From: JANQPX01 sp041398025
GTDB taxonomy: Bacteria > Pseudomonadota > Alphaproteobacteria > Geminicoccales > Geminicoccaceae
DNA: 64,000 nucleotides
Reading direction: 5' to 3'
Assembly: GCA_041398025.1 (NCBI GenBank)
Contig: JAWKVM010000025.1
Span: forward strand, 1-64,000
Part shown: positions 49,675 through 57,421 of the stretch, one piece after another
Numbering within the stretch: the first letter of the stretch is position 1
How the letters are laid out: the number at the start of each line of letters is the position of its first letter
Position numbers and translations under genes: made by a program
Notes under the pieces: model-generated
The model's input: the letters and a program-made list of their open reading frames with translations, nothing else
Told to the model about the DNA's origin: nothing
Databases searched by the model: none

Positions 49675-50151
49675 ATGATCACCGCCATCGACGTCAGACG
49701 CCGCACCTTTCTCGGCGCGGTTGCCGCAATCGCCCTGACATCGGCCCTGCCGGCGCGCGCGGCGGAGGGAACGGCGATCAAGGTCTACAAATCCCCGGCC
49801 TGCGGCTGCTGCTCGATGTGGGTGGAGCATTTGCGGGCGAGCGGCTACGACGTGGAGGCCGAGGACGTCGCCGATCTGGACGCGGTCAAACGCATGGCCG
49901 GCGTGCCCGGTCATCTGCTCGCCTGTCACACGGCGATGGTCGACGGCTACGTCATCGAAGGCCACACACCGGCTGCCGCGATCAGGAAGCTTCTTGCCGA
50001 ACGCCCGGCGATCCGCGGCCTCGCCGTACCGGGCATGCCCGCCGGCTCGCCCGGCATGCCGAGCTCCGAGCCGGAGCGCTATGACGTGATCGCGTTCGGC
50101 GAGGGCGAGGAGCGCGTCTTCATGAGCTTCGTCGGGACCGATCCGGCCTGA
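49675..50151 (+). CDS. DUF411 copper-binding protein (CopG-like)
   Basis: A 158-aa exported DUF411 protein. Signal/Tat-like leader (RRRTFLGAVAAIALTSALPARA). Motifs SPACGCCSMWVEHL (CGCC) and VPGHLLACHTAMVDGYVIEGH are those of the family of periplasmic copper or metal chaperones. It overlaps the 3' end of the convergent Crp/Fnr gene by 32 bp. Last plus-strand member of the copper run. Confidence 0.88.
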   Translation: MITAIDVRRRTFLGAVAAIALTSALPARAAEGTAIKVYKSPACGCCSMWVEHLRASGYDVEAEDVADLDAVKRMAGVPGHLLACHTAMVDGYVIEGHTPAAAIRKLLAERPAIRGLAVPGMPAGSPGMPSSEPERYDVIAFGEGEERVFMSFVGTDPA

Positions 50152-50752
50152 GTTCGATCGACCGGCCATCGGGATCGCGCAGGATCAGCCGCTCCCGCTC
50201 CAGCTTCGCCAGGGTCCGGTAAACCACTTCATGGGTCAGGCCGAGTTCGGTTGCGATGGCCTTCCAGGGTCGGTCGATAACGGCGGTCCCGCCAGTCCCT
50301 GCCTGCATGCGCAGGAAGGCGAGCAGACGATCCCCCGCCGATTTCAGCCCAAGGACGGCGACCTGTCCGCGCAGCGCCTGGACCTGCCTGGAAAGATGCG
50401 CAATCCAGTGCGCCGCCCGCTCGGGATCGGCGGCCAGATGCGTGAGCACCAGCGCTTTGTCGAATTGCAGGACCGTCGACGGCAGATCGGCGATGGCATC
50501 GCAATGATAGCGCTCGGCGAACAGGGACGCCTCGGCAAAGGTCTCCCCGTCCCGCGCGACATGCAACGTGACCGCACGGCCATCGGCCGCATGGCGCACC
50601 AGGCGGATACGCCCCTTGTCCACCTGAAACAGGCCGCGCGTCGGATCCTCGCTCAGGAACACGGAAGCGCCCTGGTCGACCGCCAGGCGCTTCGCCGCCC
50701 CGGACGGCAGGAGGCCGAGATCGGAGGATGTGCCGCTGCCGTCGTTCATCAT
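50120..50752 (-). CDS. Crp/Fnr-family transcriptional regulator
   Basis: A 210-aa regulator. Cyclic-nucleotide-binding-like beta barrel (about 20-110, SEDPTRGLFQVDKGRIRLVR), dimer helix, then a Crp-type HTH (WKAIATELGLTHEVVYRTLAKLERERLI, about 165-192). No Fnr-type cysteine cluster, so it does not carry the O2-sensing [4Fe-4S]. I start at 50752 (SD AAAGG). Convergent with the DUF411 gene and divergent from the His-rich exported protein; probably the copper-block regulator. Confidence 0.85.
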   Translation of the reverse strand: MMNDGSGTSSDLGLLPSGAAKRLAVDQGASVFLSEDPTRGLFQVDKGRIRLVRHAADGRAVTLHVARDGETFAEASLFAERYHCDAIADLPSTVLQFDKALVLTHLAADPERAAHWIAHLSRQVQALRGQVAVLGLKSAGDRLLAFLRMQAGTGGTAVIDRPWKAIATELGLTHEVVYRTLAKLERERLILRDPDGRSIELRPDRSRRSS

Positions 50753-50769
50753 GTGCGAACCTTTTCCCA

Positions 50770-50789
50770 CATATGATTTCGATCATATG
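50770..50789. promoter_or_regulatory. Fnr-box-like palindrome CATATGAT-TTCG-ATCATATG
   Basis: Eight-base perfect arms with a 4-bp spacer, containing TGAT-N4-ATCA, the core of Crp/Fnr-type sites. It lies in the divergent promoter region 18 bp upstream of the Crp/Fnr start and 55 bp upstream of the exported-protein start, suggesting autoregulation and control of both genes. Confidence 0.75.
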
Positions 50790-50843
50790 GGAAAGAGTGG
50801 TTCTCGGGCAATGTCGGAGCTCCTCGAAGGACATGGAGTGAAC

Positions 50844-51443
50844 ATGATGCCACCTCGGCGATCCTCTGCCGTACTCGCCGCGTTAGCGCTTTTGGGCTGG
50901 ACGTCGATCGGCGCCGCCGACGATCGCGATGCTGGCCACATGGACCACGGACGGCACATGGATCAAGAAAGGCAGGGCGCGACGGACGGTCAGCCGAAGG
51001 AGGCCGGCCAGGCGGCTTTTGCGACGATCGCCGAGATCGTCGCGATCCTCGACGCCGATCCCGATACCGACTGGTCGAAGGTAGACCTCAAGGCCCTACG
51101 CGCGCATCTCATCGACATGAACGCGCTGACGCTGGAGGCGACGGTCACGGAGGAGGTGCTGGCAGACGGCTTGGCGATCACCGCCACCGGCGAGGACCGC
51201 GCGCGAGAGGCCATCCAGCGCATGGTTCCTGCCCACGCCGCCGAGCTCGACGCCATGCAGGACTGGTCGGTATCGGCTGAAACGACAGCGGAGGGGGCAA
51301 GACTGGTCGTGACCTCAGCGGATCCAGCCATCCAGGCAAAGATCAAGGGCCTCGGCTTCTTCGGCCTGATGGCGACCGGCAGCCACCACCAGGTCCACCA
51401 CCTCGCCATCGCACGCGGCGAACCGATGCACGGCCATCGCTGA
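50844..51443 (+). CDS. Exported His-rich protein of unknown function
   Basis: A 199-aa protein. Signal peptide about 1-25. A His/Met/Asp cluster follows it (DAGHMDHGRHMDQ), then a mixed alpha/beta domain, and a C-terminal HHQVHHLAIARGEPMHGHR. Start at 50844 with SD GGAG; the frame is open upstream. No family recognised. The metal-rich ends and shared promoter with the Crp/Fnr gene suggest copper handling. Confidence 0.72.
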   Translation: MMPPRRSSAVLAALALLGWTSIGAADDRDAGHMDHGRHMDQERQGATDGQPKEAGQAAFATIAEIVAILDADPDTDWSKVDLKALRAHLIDMNALTLEATVTEEVLADGLAITATGEDRAREAIQRMVPAHAAELDAMQDWSVSAETTAEGARLVVTSADPAIQAKIKGLGFFGLMATGSHHQVHHLAIARGEPMHGHR

Positions 51444-51566
51444 GCGCGGGCTGTTTGCAAGGGACCGTCTCGATCGCGGTGTCGCCACGGCAGGGATCAC
51501 CAATCCTACGCCTGCCATCATCACTCACCGCCAAAATATCGTTCATTGTCAAATAGTTAGAGCAAG

Positions 51567-51764
51567 ATGCAGCTTTCAGGCACGGCTTTTTGCAGTGCCG
51601 ATGGCGAGATGCTGCTCTTACCGCAGCAGAACAGTGTCAAGCTCGTCACCGAATTCGGCATCATCATCGAGGGGCCGGGCGAAATCTTGGTCGTGCCGAA
51701 GGGCGTGAAATTCCGCGTCGATCTCGTCGAGGGACCAGTCCGCGGCTACAGATGTAAAACCTAA
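51567..51764 (+). pseudogene. Internal fragment of homogentisate 1,2-dioxygenase
   Basis: A 65-codon stretch reading NSV..., with segments CSADGEMLLLPQQ, LVTEFGIIIEGPGEILVVPKGVKFRV and GPVRGYRC, matches the middle of homogentisate dioxygenase (HmgA, about 430 aa). Both flanks are absent and no tyrosine-degradation genes are near. It is a stranded fragment. Its stop codon touches the end of the convergent TetR gene. Confidence 0.75.
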
Positions 51765-52441
51765 GGTGTGGCGCTGACATTGCCCGAGCGCGGGCGAACG
51801 CCGTCCACGAAGACCCTGATGCATCGTCGCTGATGGGCCTTGCGCTCATCGCCCTGGAGGTTCGGGACCTCGCTGTCCGCTTTGAACACCACGGCGCCGA
51901 ACATCATGTCCATCAACATCCGCGCAGCGCTTTCGACATCATCGATGGCGATGCGGCAGAGGTCGCGCTGGTGGGCGAACCATGCCGCCAGCAGCCGTCG
52001 CGACGCGTCGATGCCATGCTCGCGGATGATCGCTCTGAGTTCGGGAAAGCGGGCGGATTCGCCGATGGCCAGGCGCAGGAAGGCGGCGCGCTCGCGATCC
52101 GCCTCGGCATCGATGTCGACCCGGAAGATCTCCTCCAGCGCGAGCTGCAGCGGCAGCCGGTCATAGTCCCCCGGCAGCTTGAGCATGGCAAAACGATGGA
52201 GGTCGACCGCTGCCGCAAACAGATCCTGCTTGCTGGAAAACAGGCGATACAGGGTTCGCTTGGAGATTTTGCAGCTTGCGGCGATGTCGTCGGTCGTGGT
52301 GGCGCCGTAGCCATGGCTGGTGAACAGGTCGCGTGCCTTCCGGGCGACGAGGTCGCGCTGGGTCTCGTCGGGCACAACCTTGGGACGTCCGCGTGCCCGC
52401 GGCTGCCTGGCCGTCGATCGGTGCTCCTGCTCTCTGCTCAC
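51761..52441 (-). CDS. TetR-family regulator
   Basis: A protein of about 226 aa. The HTH is clear (DLFTSHGYGATTTDDIAASCKISKRTLYRLFSSKQDLFAAAV, about 37-78), preceded by a basic RARGRPK leader. C-terminal ligand domain of the AcrR/AefR-C type. I prefer the GTG at 52441; the frame remains open to an ATG at 52621, which would overlap the divergent promoter. It likely represses the tripartite exporter genes opposite. Confidence 0.85.
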   Translation of the reverse strand: MSREQEHRSTARQPRARGRPKVVPDETQRDLVARKARDLFTSHGYGATTTDDIAASCKISKRTLYRLFSSKQDLFAAAVDLHRFAMLKLPGDYDRLPLQLALEEIFRVDIDAEADRERAAFLRLAIGESARFPELRAIIREHGIDASRRLLAAWFAHQRDLCRIAIDDVESAARMLMDMMFGAVVFKADSEVPNLQGDERKAHQRRCIRVFVDGVRPRSGNVSATP

Positions 52442-52584
52442 GGCTCGTGCCTTGAAGCGTCGGACGCGTCTCTCTCCATCCCGCTTCTCCCCATGTCCTT
52501 CACCTTGACGCCCTGATCCGGCGTTCCCTGCCTGTCTCAGGCGCAGTCCAATGCCGCATTGGCGACAATCTCTCAAGGGCGGCA

Positions 52585-52621
52585 TTGACAGGGAGCGCTC
52601 ATCACCAATATGGGTACTCAT
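52585..52621 (+). promoter_or_regulatory. Probable promoter and overlapping near-palindrome for the exporter operon
   Basis: TTGACA at 52585-52590 is followed, after 16-17 bp, by AATATG (52607-52612), a fair -10. ATGGGTACTCAT (52610-52621) is symmetrical except one pair and overlaps the -10, a plausible TetR operator. The gene start follows 26 bp later. Confidence 0.5.
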
Positions 52622-52646
52622 CAGTTTCTTTAAAGGGAACCCTCCC

Positions 52647-54089
52647 TTGCGCCCGATACGCCTTGCTCTCGTCCTCTCCGGCGCCGCTGCCCTGGCAGGC
52701 TGCGTGGTCGGGCCGGACTATGTGCCGCCAACGCTGTCCTTGCCGGCCTCGTTCAGCGAGCAGACGGCGCAGGCGGGCGGGGCGGCGGATCTGTCGCGCT
52801 GGTGGCAGCGTCTTGGCGATCTGGATCTCGACGGGCTGATCGAGGCGGCGGTTGCCGGCAATCTCGATGTCGCCGAGGCCAAGGCACGCATCCAAGAAGC
52901 GCGCGCGACCTATCGCCAGGCGGGCGGCGCGCTGCTGCCGACGCTCGACGCCCAGGCGTCCGCCAGCCGTAATCGCAGCGGGGGGCTTTCGACCGGCGGC
53001 GACGCCACCTACAGCCAGTTTCAGGCGGGCTTCGATGCCAGCTACGAGATCGACCTGTTCGGCGCCCGCCGGCGCGGCGTCGAAGCGGCTTTTTACGGCC
53101 TCGGCGCCGCCAATGAGGAGATGCGCGCCACGCTGCTCACCCTGATCGGCGATGTCGCCTCCAACTATGTGGACGCGCGCGGCTTTCAGGCCCGGATCGC
53201 GCTCGCCAGACGATCCGCCAGCTCGCAGCGGGAGACTGCCGAGCTCACCCGCAACAAATTCGAGGCGGGTGCCGTCTCGGCCCTGGATGTCGCCAGCGCC
53301 GCCGGTCAGGCGAGCAGCACCGAGGCCAATATCCCGACGCTCGAAATCGCCTATACCGAAGCGGTGCACCGTTTGAGCGTGCTGACCGGCCGGGCGCCGC
53401 GCGCCCTCGCCGAGCAGCTCGAGGAAGCGGTGGCGATCCCCATGCCGAAAGCGCCCGTGCCGACCGGCGTGCCTGCCGATCTCCTGCGCGCGCGCCCCGA
53501 TGTGCGCCTGGCCGAGCGCGAGCTCGCGCAGTCGACGGCGCTGATCGGCCAGGCGGAGGCGGCGCGCTATCCGAGCATCAACCTTACCGGCAGCATCGCG
53601 ACCTCGGCGCTCAAGGTCGGCGACCTCGCCAACAGCAGCGCGATCGGCTGGTCGATCGGCCCGAACCTCACCTTGCCGCTGTTCAATGGCGGCCAGCTCG
53701 CGGCCGCGGTCGAGATCGCCGAGGCGGAGCGGGACCAGTCCTATCTGGCCTTCCGCGCATCGGTGCTGACCGCGCTGGAAGATGTTGAAAACGCGCTGAT
53801 CGCCCTCGATCGGGAACGCGCCCGATATCGGAGCCTGAAAGCCTCGGCGACGTCCTTCCGGGAAGCCGCGCGCCTCGCGCGCTCGCTCTACGACACCGGC
53901 GCCTCCAGCTTTCTCGACGTGCTCGATGCCGAGCGTTCCCTCTATTCGGCCGAGGACGCGCTGATCGAGAGCGGCGTCGCGATCACCACCGACTACATCG
54001 CCCTGAACAAGGCGCTCGGCGGCGGCTGGGACGGCGAGGTCGACATGACCTTGCCTGCCGACATGACGGCAAAAGCAGGAGAAAGCTGA
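52647..54089 (+). CDS. Outer-membrane efflux lipoprotein (NodT/TolC family)
   Basis: A 480-aa NodT-type outer-membrane channel. Lipobox LAGC at about residues 15-18 after a hydrophobic leader, then VGPDYVPP typical of the family. Two repeated OEP halves follow with NKFEAGAVSALDVASA and SLYDTGASSFLDVLDAERSLY. I start at the TTG at 52647 (SD AAAGGGA). Its stop overlaps the MacA start, making a MacAB-TolC-like unit. Confidence 0.9.
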   Translation: MRPIRLALVLSGAAALAGCVVGPDYVPPTLSLPASFSEQTAQAGGAADLSRWWQRLGDLDLDGLIEAAVAGNLDVAEAKARIQEARATYRQAGGALLPTLDAQASASRNRSGGLSTGGDATYSQFQAGFDASYEIDLFGARRRGVEAAFYGLGAANEEMRATLLTLIGDVASNYVDARGFQARIALARRSASSQRETAELTRNKFEAGAVSALDVASAAGQASSTEANIPTLEIAYTEAVHRLSVLTGRAPRALAEQLEEAVAIPMPKAPVPTGVPADLLRARPDVRLAERELAQSTALIGQAEAARYPSINLTGSIATSALKVGDLANSSAIGWSIGPNLTLPLFNGGQLAAAVEIAEAERDQSYLAFRASVLTALEDVENALIALDRERARYRSLKASATSFREAARLARSLYDTGASSFLDVLDAERSLYSAEDALIESGVAITTDYIALNKALGGGWDGEVDMTLPADMTAKAGES

Positions 54090-55435
54090 TGGCCAGGCGT
54101 TCGCTCTCCAGCGCCGACGAAGTGGTGACCGATCTGCAGCCGAAGGACCGGCCGCCGGAGCAGGTGCCGCCCAAGCATGCCCCGGCCGAACCGGCGCCGG
54201 CGACCCGACCGCCGCGCCGGCGGAAAAAGCCGCTGGCCCTCGCCATCGGTCTGATCCTCCTTCTGGCGATCGGTGCCGGTTTGGCGTGGAAAACCTGGTT
54301 CGCCACGCCGGCGGCCACGGTCATGACTTCGCCGGTGGTGATCGGCGACATCGAGAAGAGCGTGCTCGCGACCGGCATCCTCAAGCCGTCCAAGCTGGTG
54401 GCCGTGGGCGCGCAGGTTTCCGGCCGGATCACCTCGGTGCCGGTCGAGCTCGGGCAAAAGGTCGAAGAAGGCGCGCTGCTCGCCGACATCGATTCGACCA
54501 CCCAGAGCAACGAGCTGCGCACCGCCAAGGCGGCTCTCGCCAGCATGCGCGCCCAGCGGGTCGAGAAGGAGGCATCCCTGGTGCTCGCCGAACAGACGCT
54601 GGCACGCCAGCAGCGCATGGTCGCGCAAAAGGCGGTCTCCCAGGCGGACGTCGAAAGCGCCGAGGCCGAGGTCAAGATCACCGAAGCGCAGATCACGGCG
54701 CTGGATGCCGAGATCGACGAGGCCGAGGTCGCGGTCGAGACCGCGGAGGCCAATCTCGGCTACACCCGGATCACCGCGCCGATCGACGGCACGGTGCTCG
54801 CCTTGGTCAGCCAGGAGGGCCAGACGGTCAATGCGACCCAGTCGGCGCCGACCATCGTCATTCTCGGCCAGCTCGAGCACATGACCGTGCGCGCGGAAAT
54901 CTCCGAGGCCGACGTGGTCGGCGTGACGCCGGGCCAGCCGGTCTATTTCACCATTCTCGGCGAGCCCGACCAGCGTTACGAGGCGGTGCTCGGTTCGATC
55001 GAGCCGGCGCCGGAATCGATCACCAGCGACAGCAGCTTCTCCTCATCGACATCGTCGTCGAGCACCAGCTCGGCCAGCTCCTCCTCCTCGGCGATCTATT
55101 ACAACGGCATCTTCACCGTGCCCAATCCGGACGGCCGATTGCGCACCTACATGACCGCCGAGGTGCATATCGTGCTCGGCCGGGCGACCTCGGTGCTGAC
55201 CATGCCCGCGACCGCGCTCGGCCAGCGCCACGAGGACGGCAGCTACGACGTCGTGGTCATCAGCGACGACGGCAGGAAGTCGACCCGGCGCGTCGAGATC
55301 GGCCTGAACGATCGCATCACCGCCGAGGTTCGTTCCGGCCTCAACGAGGGCGAGCGCGTGGTCACCGGCGAGCTTTCGGGCGAGGAAGACAGCGACACCC
55401 GCTCCGGGCCGATGGGCCCGCCGCCAGGGTTCTAG
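54089..55435 (+). CDS. macA: MacA-like periplasmic adaptor protein
   Basis: A 448-aa membrane-fusion protein. N-terminal helix about 50-68 after a Pro/Ala-rich cytoplasmic part. Biotinyl-lipoyl segments (VGAQVSGRITSVPVELGQKVEEG and LGYTRITAPIDGTV) flank a coiled-coil hairpin (about 130-215). The beta-barrel then carries a serine-rich run at about 313-332 (19 Ser or Thr among about 24 residues) before AIYYNGIFTVPNPDG, an insertion I do not expect in MacA. C-terminal membrane-proximal domain follows. Confidence 0.92.
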   Translation: MARRSLSSADEVVTDLQPKDRPPEQVPPKHAPAEPAPATRPPRRRKKPLALAIGLILLLAIGAGLAWKTWFATPAATVMTSPVVIGDIEKSVLATGILKPSKLVAVGAQVSGRITSVPVELGQKVEEGALLADIDSTTQSNELRTAKAALASMRAQRVEKEASLVLAEQTLARQQRMVAQKAVSQADVESAEAEVKITEAQITALDAEIDEAEVAVETAEANLGYTRITAPIDGTVLALVSQEGQTVNATQSAPTIVILGQLEHMTVRAEISEADVVGVTPGQPVYFTILGEPDQRYEAVLGSIEPAPESITSDSSFSSSTSSSSTSSASSSSSAIYYNGIFTVPNPDGRLRTYMTAEVHIVLGRATSVLTMPATALGQRHEDGSYDVVVISDDGRKSTRRVEIGLNDRITAEVRSGLNEGERVVTGELSGEEDSDTRSGPMGPPPGF

Positions 55436-55439
55436 GCCG

Positions 55440-57407
55440 ATGTCCACCCCCTTGATCGAGCTCCGCGGCCTCTGCCGTGATTTTCCCTCGGGCGACGGCG
55501 TGCTGCGCGTGCTGAAGAGCCTCGACCTCGAGATCGAGGCCGGCGAGATGGTGGCGATCATGGGCGCTTCGGGGTCCGGCAAGTCGACATTGATGAACAT
55601 TCTCGGCTACCTCGACCGTCCGAACGCCGGCAGCTACCGCTTCGCCGGGCGCGACACCGCCGATCTCGAGGCGGACGAGCTTGCCGCCCTTCGCCGCGAG
55701 CATGTCGGCTTCATTTTCCAGCGCTACCACCTGCTCGGCGAGCTGACCGCGCTCGGCAATGTCGAGATCCCGGCGATCTATGCCGGTCAGCCGGCCTTCG
55801 AGCGACGGGTGCGCGCGGCGGCGCTGCTCGATCGGCTGGGCATGGCGTCGCGTGCCGGCCACCGGCCTGGCCAGCTTTCCGGCGGGCAGCAGCAGCGGGT
55901 GTCGATCGCGCGGGCGCTGATGAACGGCGGCGAGGTCATCCTCGCCGATGAGCCGACCGGCGCGCTCGACCAGCAGAGCGGCGACGAAGTGCTGCGCATC
56001 CTCGACGAGCTGCACCGGGACGGCAAGACCGTGATCATCGTCACCCACGACGCCAAGGTCGCGGCCAGGGCCGAACGGGTGATCGAGATCGAGGATGGCG
56101 TCATCGTCAGCGATCGCCGGACCGCCGGGACACCTGCGGCTCGGCCTGCTCGACCAAGCCGGGAAAGTCCGGCGTCTGCCGCCGGCAGCTCCTGGCGGAT
56201 GCTGCTCGATCGCCTCGGCGAAGCCTTCTGGATGGCGCTGCGTGCGATGAACGCCCATCGGCTGCGCACCTTTCTCACCATGCTCGGCATCATCATCGGC
56301 ATCGCCGCGGTGGTCTCGGTGGTGGCGCTCGGCACCGGCTCGCAGCAGCGGGTGCTGGCCAGTATCAGCTCGCTTGGCACCAACACGCTGGAAATCTTTC
56401 CCGGCAAGGATTTCGGCGATCTGCGCTCGGGCACGATCAAGACGCTGGTGGTGAGTGATGCCGATGCGCTCGCACGGCAAAGCTACGCCGCCGCGGTCAC
56501 GCCGACGGTCTCGACCAGCACCACGGCGCGCTTCGGCGCCAAGGAGGCGAGCGTGCAGGTGAGCGGGGTGAGCGATCAGTATTTCGCGGCCGAAGGCACG
56601 ACCCTGATCTCGGGGCAGCTCTTCGATGCCGATGCCGTGCGCCTGATGACGCAGGACGCGGTGATCGGCGAGACCACGCGCGACACGCTGTTCGAGGACG
56701 GCGAGAACCCGATCGGCCAGGTGATCCTGATCGGCCGCGTGCCGAGCCGCGTGATCGGCGTGGTCGGGAGCCAGAGCGGCAGTTTCGGCGGCCGGCAGAA
56801 CCTCGCGATCTATCTGCCCTACACCACGGTGCAGGCGCGTCTGCTCGGCGACCGGTCCTTGCGCAGCATCACGCTTCGGGTCAGCGACGATGCCAGCGTC
56901 ACGCTCGCCGAGCAGGCCGTGACCCGTTTCCTGAGCGAGCGCCACGGCAGCAAGGACTTCTTCATTCTCAACACCGACGACATCCGCGAGACCATCGAGA
57001 GCACCACCCAGACCCTGACCCTGCTGGTCGCCTCGATCGCGGTGATCTCGCTCCTGGTCGGCGGCATCGGCGTGATGAACATCATGCTGGTTTCGGTTTC
57101 GGAGCGGATCGGCGAGATCGGCGTGCGCATGGCGGTGGGTGCCCGCCAGAGCGACATCCTGCAGCAATTCCTGATCGAGGCCGTGCTGGTCTGCCTGGTC
57201 GGCGGGCTGCTCGGCATCGGCGGCGCTCTTGCCTTCGGTCTTGCCTTCAGCCTCGCCGGCTCGAGTTTCAGCCTGGTCTATTCGAGCAGCGCGATGATCG
57301 GCGCCTTCGTCTGCTCCAGCCTGATCGGCGTCGCCTTCGGCTTCCTGCCGGCGCGCAACGCCTCCAGGCTCGATCCGGTCACCGCCCTCGCGCAGGCGCG
57401 GGACTGA
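55440..57407 (+). CDS. macB: MacB-like ABC transporter (ATPase plus permease)
   Basis: A 655-aa MacB. N-terminal ATPase: GASGSGKST, LSGGQQQRVSIARAL, ILADEPTGALD (to about 230). Then four transmembrane segments: one at about 275-300 (FLTMLGIIIGIAAVVSVVALG) and three at the end (about 525-640), with a periplasmic domain between. It powers export through the NodT channel: macrolides, lipids or toxins in known relatives. Start 4 bp after macA. Confidence 0.94.
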   Translation: MSTPLIELRGLCRDFPSGDGVLRVLKSLDLEIEAGEMVAIMGASGSGKSTLMNILGYLDRPNAGSYRFAGRDTADLEADELAALRREHVGFIFQRYHLLGELTALGNVEIPAIYAGQPAFERRVRAAALLDRLGMASRAGHRPGQLSGGQQQRVSIARALMNGGEVILADEPTGALDQQSGDEVLRILDELHRDGKTVIIVTHDAKVAARAERVIEIEDGVIVSDRRTAGTPAARPARPSRESPASAAGSSWRMLLDRLGEAFWMALRAMNAHRLRTFLTMLGIIIGIAAVVSVVALGTGSQQRVLASISSLGTNTLEIFPGKDFGDLRSGTIKTLVVSDADALARQSYAAAVTPTVSTSTTARFGAKEASVQVSGVSDQYFAAEGTTLISGQLFDADAVRLMTQDAVIGETTRDTLFEDGENPIGQVILIGRVPSRVIGVVGSQSGSFGGRQNLAIYLPYTTVQARLLGDRSLRSITLRVSDDASVTLAEQAVTRFLSERHGSKDFFILNTDDIRETIESTTQTLTLLVASIAVISLLVGGIGVMNIMLVSVSERIGEIGVRMAVGARQSDILQQFLIEAVLVCLVGGLLGIGGALAFGLAFSLAGSSFSLVYSSSAMIGAFVCSSLIGVAFGFLPARNASRLDPVTALAQARD

Positions 57408-57421
57408 GGGGCGGCGCTCGG

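Noticed and set aside
55362..57167. 601-aa minus-strand open frame opposite macB
   Set aside because: Antisense to a gene with all ABC motifs; His/Asp/Arg-rich composition is typical of shadow frames.
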